The position numbers were made by a program, and so were the translations under genes. From Streptomyces sp. NRRL F-5727 (GTDB lineage: Bacteria; Actinomycetota; Actinomycetes; Streptomycetales; Streptomycetaceae), in NCBI RefSeq assembly GCF_000719555.1, contig NZ_JOGX01000002.1:1-64000 (forward strand): a stretch of DNA of 64,000 nt, written 5' to 3'. Of the stretch, positions 56,863 to 64,000 are shown in pieces. Each line of letters starts with the position of its first letter. Position 1 is the first letter of the stretch. Below the pieces are notes generated by a model. It saw only the letters and a program-made list of their open reading frames with translations. It had not been told where the DNA came from and made no database searches.

Positions 56863-58101
56863 TCAGCCGCCGAAGGTGCCGGACTTGACCGGCTTGTGGG
56901 CGCCGCCCGTGACCTGGTAGACGGTGAGCTGCTTGTTGGTGGTGTCACCGAACTCGTCGAAGGCGACCGAGCCGGTCACGCCCTCGAAGGAGACACCCTG
57001 GACGGCCTCGACGACCTTGGCGCGGGCGTCGTCCGGGAGCTTGCCGCCGTTGCCCTCGACGACCTTCTTGACGGCCTCGATGATGGCCCAGGTCGAGTCG
57101 TAGGAGTAGCCGCCGTACGCCTCGAACGCCTCCTTGTAGTTCGCGGCCTTGTAGTTGGCCAGGAACTCCTTGGCGGAGGCGAGGGACTCGATCGGGGCGC
57201 CGACGGAGGTGGCGATGTCGCCCTCGGCCGCGGCGGCACCCGCGAGCTTGACGTACTCGGGGGAGAAGAGCGCGTCACCGCCGACGACGGTGACCTTGGC
57301 GCCGGCCTCCTTGATCTGCTTGGCCAGCGGGCCGGCGGCCGGGTACTCGCCACCGTAGTAGACGACGTCCGCACCGGAGCTCTTGACCTGGGTGGCGACC
57401 GCGGAGAAGTCCTTGGTGTCCGGGTCGATGTGCTGGGTGCCGACGACCTTGCCGCCGAGCTTCTCGAACTCGCCCTTGAAGGTGCCCGCGAGGCCGGCGC
57501 CGTAGGTCTTCTTGTCGTCGATGATGAACGCCTTGGTCTTCTTGGCGTCCTTGAAGACGTACTGGGCGGCGAACGGGCCCTGGATGGCGTCCGTGGTGGC
57601 CGTGCGGAAGTACGACTTGTAGCCGCGCTTCTTGTCACCGGAGGCCCAGTTCGGGCCCTGGGACAGCGACGGGTTGGTGTTGGCCGGGGAGACCTGGACC
57701 AGCTTCGCGTCGTCGAAGACCTTCTGCATGGACTCGGCGACGCCGGAGTTCAGCGGGCCGACCACGCCGAGGACGGACTTGTCGGCGACCAGCTTGGTGG
57801 CGTTCTGCTGGCCGGACGACGGCTGGGCCTGGTCGTCCAGGGCGACCAGCTTGAAGGTGACGCCCTTGACGTACTCCTTCTTGTTGGCCGTGTTGACCGC
57901 GAGGTCGGCCGAGTTCTTGATGCCCAGGCCGAGGGCGGTCAGCTCGCCCGTGAGCGGGGCGTCCAGACCGATGGTGACGGTGATGCCGCCGCCCGCGTTG
58001 GAGCCGTCGCCGCCCTTGTCGTCGCGCGAACCGCAGGCGGTGAGGGTGAGTGCTCCCGCGGTGACCGCGGTGGTGAGTATGAGCAACGAACGGTTTCGCA
58101 C
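56863..58101 (-). CDS. livK: branched-chain amino acid-binding lipoprotein LivK
   Basis: The 412-residue periplasmic-binding-protein type I lipoprotein has a signal peptide ending in the lipobox 'LTLTACGS' (Cys23 would be lipidated by Lgt), then 'ITVTIGLDAPLTGELTALGL' and 'GVVGPLNSGVAESMQKV'. 'YKSYFRTATTDAIQGPFAAQ' and 'GYSYDSTWAIIEAVKKV' complete the two lobes. It captures leucine, isoleucine, valine or related amino acids and delivers them to LivHM. GTG start with GGA about 8 nt upstream. It heads the operon, with a long leader. Confidence 0.95.
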   Translation of the reverse strand: MRNRSLLILTTAVTAGALTLTACGSRDDKGGDGSNAGGGITVTIGLDAPLTGELTALGLGIKNSADLAVNTANKKEYVKGVTFKLVALDDQAQPSSGQQNATKLVADKSVLGVVGPLNSGVAESMQKVFDDAKLVQVSPANTNPSLSQGPNWASGDKKRGYKSYFRTATTDAIQGPFAAQYVFKDAKKTKAFIIDDKKTYGAGLAGTFKGEFEKLGGKVVGTQHIDPDTKDFSAVATQVKSSGADVVYYGGEYPAAGPLAKQIKEAGAKVTVVGGDALFSPEYVKLAGAAAAEGDIATSVGAPIESLASAKEFLANYKAANYKEAFEAYGGYSYDSTWAIIEAVKKVVEGNGGKLPDDARAKVVEAVQGVSFEGVTGSVAFDEFGDTTNKQLTVYQVTGGAHKPVKSGTFGG

Positions 58102-58760
58102 GAAGGGTCCTTTCCCTGGCGCGGCCCCCTCTGCCGAGGCGGTGCCGTGGAGCTGCGGAGCAAGAGGTGCCGTTGGTGATTGCCGGGCCGTACTGAGTGC
58201 TGGTACGAGGCCGTGCAGTAGGTCGCGCCCAGTGGCGCGGTGACTGGCGGTGACTCTAAGCGCAGGTGGGGAGGGTCGGGGAGCGGCGAGTGAAGGATGT
58301 GACTGTCTTGTTATGCCGACGGGGTGAGCGGGGCTGAGAGGTCGGTCTAAATCCGGGCATAGCGACGTGTAACAAGGTGTTCACATGCTGAGAACGCCCA
58401 GTTCCGCTAAGGGGCTTGAGTGAATCTTGGTACTGACGCGGAACTTCGCCGACTCTCCGGATATCGGACAGGGCGCCCGAACTGAGCGGACGGATGTCAA
58501 GCCTCGGCCCCTCCTCGGCACCTCGCCTCCGTGATCACGGAGGGTGACGGAAGCGGGGTGGCGGCGGGGCGGGCGGCCGCCCCCGCGATCGGCCGGATCC
58601 CCTCGCTTTCGAACGTACCTCCGAGGCCCGGGAGTTGGGAGGGGCTGGCGTGAAAACGCCCTGAGGGGACGGGAATTGATGCGCGCACGGTGACGGACGC
58701 GGGTCCGACGCCCGTGGGGCACGGACCGGTCGGCCGCCGGCGATCCGGTGCCGGACACGC
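58102..58760. other. intergenic region upstream of livK
   Basis: This 659-nt stretch without a credible gene separates livK from the terminator of the thioesterase gene. The livK-proximal half (to about 58460) is AT-richer and holds the candidate promoter. The other half is GC-rich without coding character: its longest frame, minus strand 58381-58758, is Arg/Pro-rich and lacks a Shine-Dalgarno. No RNA gene was recognised. Confidence 0.6.
58346..58375 (-). promoter_or_regulatory. candidate promoter of livKHMGF
   Basis: On the minus strand TTGTTA (58375-58370) and TTTAGA (58351-58346) are 18 nt apart, in an AT-richer patch. The predicted leader would be about 240 nt. Confidence 0.35.
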
Positions 58761-58798
58761 CGAAGGGGGCGGTACGCCTCCGCGTACCGCCCCCTTCG
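58761..58798 (-). terminator. terminator of the thioesterase gene
   Basis: CGAAGGGGGCGGTACGC (58761-58777), loop CTCC, GCGTACCGCCCCCTTCG (58782-58798): a perfect 17-bp stem, the strongest in the window, 25 nt past the stop. Confidence 0.9.
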
Positions 58799-58822
58799 TG
58801 AAACCGGCCGACCGGCCCCGGC

Positions 58823-59326
58823 TCAGGCGCCGTTGAGCCTCGCCTCCTGCGGCAGGCTGCCCGCGTCGAGCGGACCGATCTCCCGCAGCATGCAGGTCAG
58901 ACGCGCCGAGCAGACCCGGCGGCCCTGCTCGTCGCTGATGACGATCTCGTACGTCGCCGTCGACCGCCCGCGGTGCACCGGCGTCGCCACACCGGTCACG
59001 AGACCGCTCCGCGCGCCCCGGTGATGGGTGCAGTTCAGGTCCACGCCGACCGCGATCTTCGACGAGCCGCCGTGCAGCATCGAACCCACCGAACCGAGCG
59101 TCTCCGCGAGCACCGCCGAGGCGCCGCCGTGCAGCAGCCCGTACGGCTGGGTGTTGCCCTCCACCGGCATGGTGCCGACGACCTTCTCCGCCGACGCCTC
59201 CAGGATCTGGACGCCCATCCGGTTCCCCAGGTGCCCCGCCGAGAAGAGTGCCGGCAGATCCACGCCGAGCGCGGCGTACTCGTCGATGACCTCCTGCGGG
59301 AACTTCACGTGCTGCTGCTCACCCAT
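58823..59326 (-). CDS. PaaI-type hotdog thioesterase
   Basis: The 167-residue hotdog-fold acyl-CoA thioesterase has 'YGLLHGGASAVLAETLGSVG', the family signature (HGG...E active site), 'AVGVDLNCTHHRGARSGLVT', and the C-terminal strand 'TYEIVISDEQGRRVCSARLT'. The substrate is probably an aromatic or hydroxyaryl CoA ester. ATG 59326 has GGAGCCGGG upstream; a TTG-opened frame at 59386 is rejected. It lies 64 nt downstream of the oxidoreductase gene on the same strand and may be cotranscribed with it. Confidence 0.9.
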   Translation of the reverse strand: MGEQQHVKFPQEVIDEYAALGVDLPALFSAGHLGNRMGVQILEASAEKVVGTMPVEGNTQPYGLLHGGASAVLAETLGSVGSMLHGGSSKIAVGVDLNCTHHRGARSGLVTGVATPVHRGRSTATYEIVISDEQGRRVCSARLTCMLREIGPLDAGSLPQEARLNGA

Positions 59327-59390
59327 GACCCGGCTCCGTTCGTCGTCGTACGGCTGATCCTTCCCGCCCTCCCGCTGGCTGAGCAAGCGC

Positions 59391-61679
59391 TTAGGCGGAC
59401 GGTTGCGGCGATTCTTCCAGACGCACGATCACGGACTTGCTCGCGGGGGTGTTGCTGATGTCGGCCGTCGACTCCAGCGGCACCAGCACGTTGGTCTCCG
59501 GGTAGTACGCCGCCGCGCACCCCCGCGCGGTCGGATAGTGCACCACCCGGAAACCGGGCGCCCGCCGCTCGCTGCCGTCCGACCACTCGCTCACCAGATC
59601 CGCGTACACCCCGTCGGCGAAGCCCAGCGCCGCCGCGTCCTCCGGGTGCACCAGCACCACCCGGCGGCCGCCCCGGATCCCCCGGTAGCGGTCGTCCAGA
59701 CCGTAGATCGTGGTGTTGTACTGGTCGTGCGAACGCAGCGTCTGCAGCAGCAGCCGCCCCTCCGGCACCTTCGGGTACTCCACCGGCGCCGCCGTGAAAT
59801 TGGCCTTCCCGGTCTTCGTCGGGAAGCGCCGCTCGTCCCGGGGCGCGTGCGGCAGCGCGAAACCGCCCGGGTTCGCCGCCAGCCGCGCGTTGAAGTCCTC
59901 GAAACCGGGCACCACGCGCGCGATCCGGTCCCGGACGGCCGCGTAGTCCGCCTCGAACGCCTCCCACGGCGTCGCCGACCCCTCGCCCAGCACCGCCCGT
60001 GCCATCCGGGCCACGATCGCCGGCTCCGAGAGCAGATGCGGACTCGCCGGCGGCAGATTGCCGCGCGAGGCGTGCACCAGCCCCATCGAGTCCTCGACCG
60101 TCACGAACTGCCGCCTGCTCTTCTGCACGTCCTTGTCCGTGCGCCCCAGCGTCGGCAGGATCAGCGCCCGCCGGCCGGTCACCGCGTGCGAGCGGTTCAG
60201 CTTCGTCGACACGTGCACGGTCAGCCGCGCGTTGCGCATCGCCGCCTCCGTGACCTCCGTGTCCGGGGTGGCGCCGACGAAGTTCCCGCCCATCGCGAAG
60301 AACACCTTCGCCTCGCCGTCCCGCAGCGCCTGGATCGACCGCACCACGTCGAAGCCGTGGTGGCGCGGCGAGACGATCCCGAACTCCTTGTCCAGCGCGT
60401 CCAGGAAGGCCGGCGCCGGACGCTCGAAGATGCCCATCGTCCGGTCGCCCTGCACATTGGAATGCCCGCGGACCGGGCACACGCCCGCACCGGGCCGCCC
60501 GATGTTCCCCCGGAGCAGCAGCAGGTTGACCACCTCGCGGATGGTCGGCACGGAGTGCTTGTGCTGGGTCAGGCCCATCGCCCAGCAGACGATCGTCCGC
60601 TCCGAGGCCAGCACCATCTCCAGGGCCCGCTCGATCTCCGCGCGGGACAGCCCCGTCGCCGCGAGGGTCTCCTCCCAGCCGGCCTCCCCGGCCGCCGCCG
60701 CGAACTCCTCGAAGCCGTGGGTGTGGTCCCGTACGAACTCCTCGTCGACCGCCCCGGGCGTCTCCAGGACCAGCTTGTTGAGCAGCCGGAAGAGGGCCTG
60801 GTCGCCGCCGATCCGGATCTGCAGGAAGAGGTCGGTGAGCGCCGCGCCCCGCAGCATGCCCTGCGGGGTCTGCGGGTTCTTGAACCGCTCCAGACCCGCC
60901 TCCGGCAGCGGGTTCACCGAGATGATCCGCGCGCCCCCGGCCTTCGCCTTCTCCAGCGCCGACAGCATCCGCGGATGGTTCGTGCCCGGGTTCTGCCCCG
61001 CCACGATGATCAGGTCCGCCCGGTGCAGGTCCTCCAGGGAGACGCTGCCCTTGCCGATGCCGATCGTCTCGGTCAGCGCCGAGCCCGAGGACTCGTGGCA
61101 CATGTTCGAGCAGTCCGGCAGGTTGTTGGTGCCGAACTCGCGCGCGAAGAGCTGGAGCAGGAACGCGGCCTCGTTGCTGGTCCGGCCCGAGGTGTAGAAG
61201 AGCGCCTCGTCGGGGGAGGAGAGCGCGGTCAGCTCCTCCGCGATGATCGCGAAGGCCCGCTCCCAGGTCACCGGCTCGTAGCGGTCGGCGCCCTCCGGCA
61301 GGTACATCGGCTGGGTGATCCGGCCCTGCTGGCCCAGCCAGTAGCCGCTCCGCTCGGCCAGCTCGGCCACCGGGTGCGCGGCGAAGAACTCCGGCGTCAC
61401 CCGCCGCAGCGTCGCCTCCTCGGCGACCGCCTTCGCCCCGTTCTCGCAGAACTCCGCCAGGTGCCGCTTGTCGCCCTCCGGCCAGGCGCAGCCCGGACAG
61501 TCGAAGCCGTCCTTCTGATTGACCTTGAGCAGCGTCCGCGCCGTGCGGACGGCGCCCATCTGCTCCTGCGCGATCCGGAGGGTGTGCCCGATGGCGGGCA
61601 GGCCGGCTGCGGCGTGCTGCGGCGGCGTGACCTGCGGTGCGTCCTGGACCGGGTCACCGGCCGGCGGCTTGCTGACCAT
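59391..61679 (-). CDS. YdeP/FdhF-like molybdopterin oxidoreductase
   Basis: The 762-residue bis-MGD-type oxidoreductase of the formate-dehydrogenase-alpha-like YdeP family has N-terminal Fe-S ligands in 'DGFDCPGCAWPEG' and 'LAEFCENG'. 'FYTSGRTSNEAAFLLQLFAR' and 'CSNMCHESSGSALTETIGIG' (Cys as possible Mo ligand) follow, then 'GQNPGTNHPRMLSALEKA' and 'MGLTQHKHSVPTIREVVNLL'. The C-terminal MGD-binding domain is 'LRSHDQYNTTIYGLDDRYRG'. In other bacteria YdeP is linked to acid resistance; the electron acceptor is unknown. ATG start with GGGAGAG 6 nt upstream. It is divergent from polA. Confidence 0.92.
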   Translation of the reverse strand: MVSKPPAGDPVQDAPQVTPPQHAAAGLPAIGHTLRIAQEQMGAVRTARTLLKVNQKDGFDCPGCAWPEGDKRHLAEFCENGAKAVAEEATLRRVTPEFFAAHPVAELAERSGYWLGQQGRITQPMYLPEGADRYEPVTWERAFAIIAEELTALSSPDEALFYTSGRTSNEAAFLLQLFAREFGTNNLPDCSNMCHESSGSALTETIGIGKGSVSLEDLHRADLIIVAGQNPGTNHPRMLSALEKAKAGGARIISVNPLPEAGLERFKNPQTPQGMLRGAALTDLFLQIRIGGDQALFRLLNKLVLETPGAVDEEFVRDHTHGFEEFAAAAGEAGWEETLAATGLSRAEIERALEMVLASERTIVCWAMGLTQHKHSVPTIREVVNLLLLRGNIGRPGAGVCPVRGHSNVQGDRTMGIFERPAPAFLDALDKEFGIVSPRHHGFDVVRSIQALRDGEAKVFFAMGGNFVGATPDTEVTEAAMRNARLTVHVSTKLNRSHAVTGRRALILPTLGRTDKDVQKSRRQFVTVEDSMGLVHASRGNLPPASPHLLSEPAIVARMARAVLGEGSATPWEAFEADYAAVRDRIARVVPGFEDFNARLAANPGGFALPHAPRDERRFPTKTGKANFTAAPVEYPKVPEGRLLLQTLRSHDQYNTTIYGLDDRYRGIRGGRRVVLVHPEDAAALGFADGVYADLVSEWSDGSERRAPGFRVVHYPTARGCAAAYYPETNVLVPLESTADISNTPASKSVIVRLEESPQPSA

Positions 61680-61801
61680 CGCGCTCTCCCTTGAGCGATC
61701 GACCTGTGGCGTACGTCTCCGATCCTGTCACGGACCGCCGACAGCCCGGCACCCCGACCGGTGTGGACGGGATTGTCGGTGGTCCGTGGCAGGATCGTCG
61801 T

Positions 61802-64000
61802 GTGGCCGAGACAGCATCGAAGAACCCCGCAGACACCCGCCCCCGCCTGCTCCTCATGGACGGGCACTCGCTCGCGTACCGGGCGTTCTTCGCGCTCCCC
61901 GCGGAGAACTTCACCACCGCGACCGGGCAGCCGACGAACGCGATCTACGGCTTCGCGTCGATGCTGGCGAACACCCTGCGCGACGAGGCGCCCACGCACT
62001 TCGCCGTCGCCTTCGACGTGTCCCGCAAGACCTGGCGCTCGCAGGAGTTCCCCGAGTACAAGGCGAACCGCTCGAAGACCCCCGACGAGTTCAAGGGGCA
62101 GGTCGAGCTGATCGGCGAGCTCCTCGACGCCATGAACGCGCCGCGGTTCGCCGTCGACGGCTTCGAGGCCGACGACGTCATCGCCACCCTCGCCACCCAG
62201 GCCGAGGCCGCCGGCTTCGAGGTCCTCATCGTCACCGGCGACCGGGACTCCTTCCAGCTGGTCACCGACCACACCACCGTGCTCTACCCCACCAAGGGCG
62301 TCTCCGAGCTGACCCGCTTCACCCCGGAGAAGGTCCAGGAGAAGTACGGCCTCACCCCCTCCCAGTACCCGGACTTCGCCGCCCTGCGCGGCGACCCGTC
62401 CGACAACCTCCCGGGCATCCCCGGCGTCGGCGAGAAGACCGCCGCCAAGTGGATCAACCAGTTCGGCTCCTTCGCCGAGCTGGTCGAGCGCGCCGACGAG
62501 GTCAAGGGCAAGGCCGGGCAGAACCTCCGGGACCACCTGGAGTCCGTCAAGCTCAACCGCGTCCTCACCGAGATGGTCCGGGACGTCGAGCTGCCGAAGA
62601 CCGTCGCCGACCTGGCCCGCGAGCCGTACGACCGCAAGGCCGTCGCCCTGGTCCTCGACACCCTGGAGATCCGCAACCCCTCGCTGCGCGAGCGGCTGCT
62701 CGCCGTCGACCCCGGCTCCGCCGAGGCCGCCGAGCCGGCCCCCGCCCCCGGCGTCGAGCTCGACTTCACCGTCCTCGGCTCCGGCGAGCTCGCCCCCTGG
62801 CTGGCCGCCCACGGCGAGCAGCCCCTCGGCGTCGCCACCGTCGACAGCTGGGCGCTCGGCACCGGCAGCGTCTCCGAGATCGCCCTGGCCGGCGCCGGCG
62901 GCGAGGCCGCCTGGTTCGACCCCAGCGAGCTGGACGAGGCCGACGAGCGGGCCTGGTCCGCCTGGATCGCCGACCCCGCGCGCCCCAAGGTCCTGCACAA
63001 CGCCAAGGGCGCCCTCCGGGTCTTCCCCGAGCACGGCTGGAGCGTCGCCGGCGTCACCATGGACACCGCGCTCGCCGCCTACCTGGTCAAGCCCGGCCGC
63101 CGCTCCTTCGCCCTGGACGCCCTCTCCCTGGAGTACCTCGGCCGGGAGCTCGCCCCCGCCGCCGCCTCCGAGGGCCAGCTCGCCTTCGGCGCCGAGGACC
63201 ATGCCGAGGCCGAGGCCCTGATGACCCAGGCCCGCGCCGTCCTCGACCTCGGCACCGCCTTCGAGACCAAGCTCGACGAGGTCGGCGCCCGCGGGCTGCT
63301 GTACGACGTGGAGCTGCCCACCTCCGTCCTCCTCGCCCGCCTGGAGCGGCACGGCATCGCCGCCGACCGCGACCACCTGGAGGCCATGGAGCAGCAGTTC
63401 GCCGGCGCCGTGCAGCAGGCCGTCAAGGAGGCCCACGCCTCCGTCGGCCACGAGTTCAACCTCGGCTCGCCCAAGCAGCTCCAGGAGGTCTTCTTCGGCG
63501 AGCTCAACCTCCCGAAGACCAAGAAGACCAAGACCGGCTACACCACCGACGCCGACGCGCTCGCCTGGCTGGCCGGCCAGACCGAGCACGAGCTGCCGGT
63601 CATCATGCTCCGCCACCGCGAGCAGGCCCGGCTGCGCTCCACCGTCGAGGGCCTGATCAAGACCGTCGCCGCCGACGGCCGGATCCACACCACCTTCAGC
63701 CAGACCGTCGCCGCCACCGGCCGTCTCTCCTCCACCGACCCGAACCTGCAGAACGTGCCGGTGCGGACGGACGAGGGCCGCGCCATCCGGCACGGCTTCG
63801 TCGTCGGCGAGGGCTTCGAGTCCCTCATGACCGCCGACTACAGCCAGATCGAGCTGCGCGTCATGGCCCACCTCTCCGAGGACGAGGGCCTGATCGAGGC
63901 GTTCACCTCCGGCGAGGACCTGCACACCACCGTCGCCTCCCAGGTCTTCGGCGTCGAGCGGTCCGCCGTCGACGCCGAGATGCGCCGCAAGATCAAGGCC
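61802..64000 (+). CDS. polA: DNA polymerase I (partial, right edge)
   Basis: The first 733 codons are present; the frame is open at the window end. The N-terminal 5'-3' exonuclease has 'LLLMDGHSLAYRAFFALP', 'FAVAFDVSRKTWRSQEFPEY', 'GFEADDVIATLA', 'VTGDRDSFQLV' and 'GDPSDNLPGIPGVGEKTAAK'. In the central domain the usual D-x-E proofreading motif is replaced ('GVATVDSW'), so 3'-5' exonuclease is probably lost, as in other actinobacteria. Polymerase motif A is 'SLMTADYSQIELRVMAHLSE', preceded by 'ATGRLSSTDPNLQNVPVRT'. The last visible codons belong to the O-helix approach. GTG start. Confidence 0.97.
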   Translation, partial: MAETASKNPADTRPRLLLMDGHSLAYRAFFALPAENFTTATGQPTNAIYGFASMLANTLRDEAPTHFAVAFDVSRKTWRSQEFPEYKANRSKTPDEFKGQVELIGELLDAMNAPRFAVDGFEADDVIATLATQAEAAGFEVLIVTGDRDSFQLVTDHTTVLYPTKGVSELTRFTPEKVQEKYGLTPSQYPDFAALRGDPSDNLPGIPGVGEKTAAKWINQFGSFAELVERADEVKGKAGQNLRDHLESVKLNRVLTEMVRDVELPKTVADLAREPYDRKAVALVLDTLEIRNPSLRERLLAVDPGSAEAAEPAPAPGVELDFTVLGSGELAPWLAAHGEQPLGVATVDSWALGTGSVSEIALAGAGGEAAWFDPSELDEADERAWSAWIADPARPKVLHNAKGALRVFPEHGWSVAGVTMDTALAAYLVKPGRRSFALDALSLEYLGRELAPAAASEGQLAFGAEDHAEAEALMTQARAVLDLGTAFETKLDEVGARGLLYDVELPTSVLLARLERHGIAADRDHLEAMEQQFAGAVQQAVKEAHASVGHEFNLGSPKQLQEVFFGELNLPKTKKTKTGYTTDADALAWLAGQTEHELPVIMLRHREQARLRSTVEGLIKTVAADGRIHTTFSQTVAATGRLSSTDPNLQNVPVRTDEGRAIRHGFVVGEGFESLMTADYSQIELRVMAHLSEDEGLIEAFTSGEDLHTTVASQVFGVERSAVDAEMRRKIKA

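Noticed and set aside
58381..58758. 125-codon minus-strand frame upstream of livK
   Set aside because: Arg/Pro-rich translation, no ribosome site and no recognisable domain; it overlaps the AT-richer promoter side of livK.

Overview
The window is high-GC actinobacterial chromosome, almost certainly Streptomyces. The evidence is the very strong G/C bias at third codon positions, frequent GTG starts, 4-nt ATGA/GTGA gene overlaps, the trpC-trpM-trpB-trpA order with the Streptomyces-type modulator trpM, and the adjacency of an ANTAR response regulator, pyk and polA. No phage, insertion sequence, CRISPR array or plasmid function was seen. About 54 protein genes and one tRNA are called; polA runs off the right edge.

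Layout. 1-9.9 kb is amino-acid biosynthesis: a TIGR03085 protein (minus), then hisI-trpE-membrane protein, two small membrane proteins, trpC-trpM-(structured 310-nt gap)-trpB-trpA, a membrane-anchored DsbA-like protein and lgt. 9.9-18.0 kb is one minus-strand operon of seven overlapping genes: four different ADP-ribosylglycohydrolase-fold proteins, a ribokinase, a CaiB-type CoA-transferase and a citrate-lyase-like CoA ester lyase. 18.3-25.6 kb holds a VIT/CCC1 transporter and gltB-gltD, whose leader contains a possible 7-codon upstream ORF. 25.9-36.3 kb is a mixed accessory stretch: a VWA protein, a MerR-controlled aldo/keto reductase, VOC and flavin-type proteins, a KstR2-like TetR regulator, a Tat-type tyrosine phosphatase, an SDR, a MarR/MFS exporter pair with two operators, an ankyrin-HEAT protein and a zincin. 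36.5-46.9 kb carries a secreted trypsin, a GH35 beta-galactosidase divergent from an AraC-chorismate mutase-asparaginase run, pepN, and a coupled PLP decarboxylase/N-hydroxylase pair. 46.9-58.1 kb has a Tat-exported 5'-nucleotidase, a SIMPL protein, pyk, a CAA-anticodon tRNA, an ANTAR response regulator and the livKHMGF branched-chain amino-acid ABC operon. 58.8-64 kb has a hotdog thioesterase, a YdeP-type molybdopterin oxidoreductase and polA.

How the genes fit together. The trp, his, chorismate mutase, gltBD and liv genes make this a nitrogen and amino-acid metabolism neighbourhood. Three transcription factors sit directly beside readable palindromic sites and probable targets: MerR/AKR, MarR/MFS, and TetR or another regulator near the SDR. 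The two parts whose biochemical job I could not assign are the seven-gene ADP-ribosylglycohydrolase/ribokinase/CoA operon and the decarboxylase/N-hydroxylase pair. These are the best candidates for an undescribed pathway.
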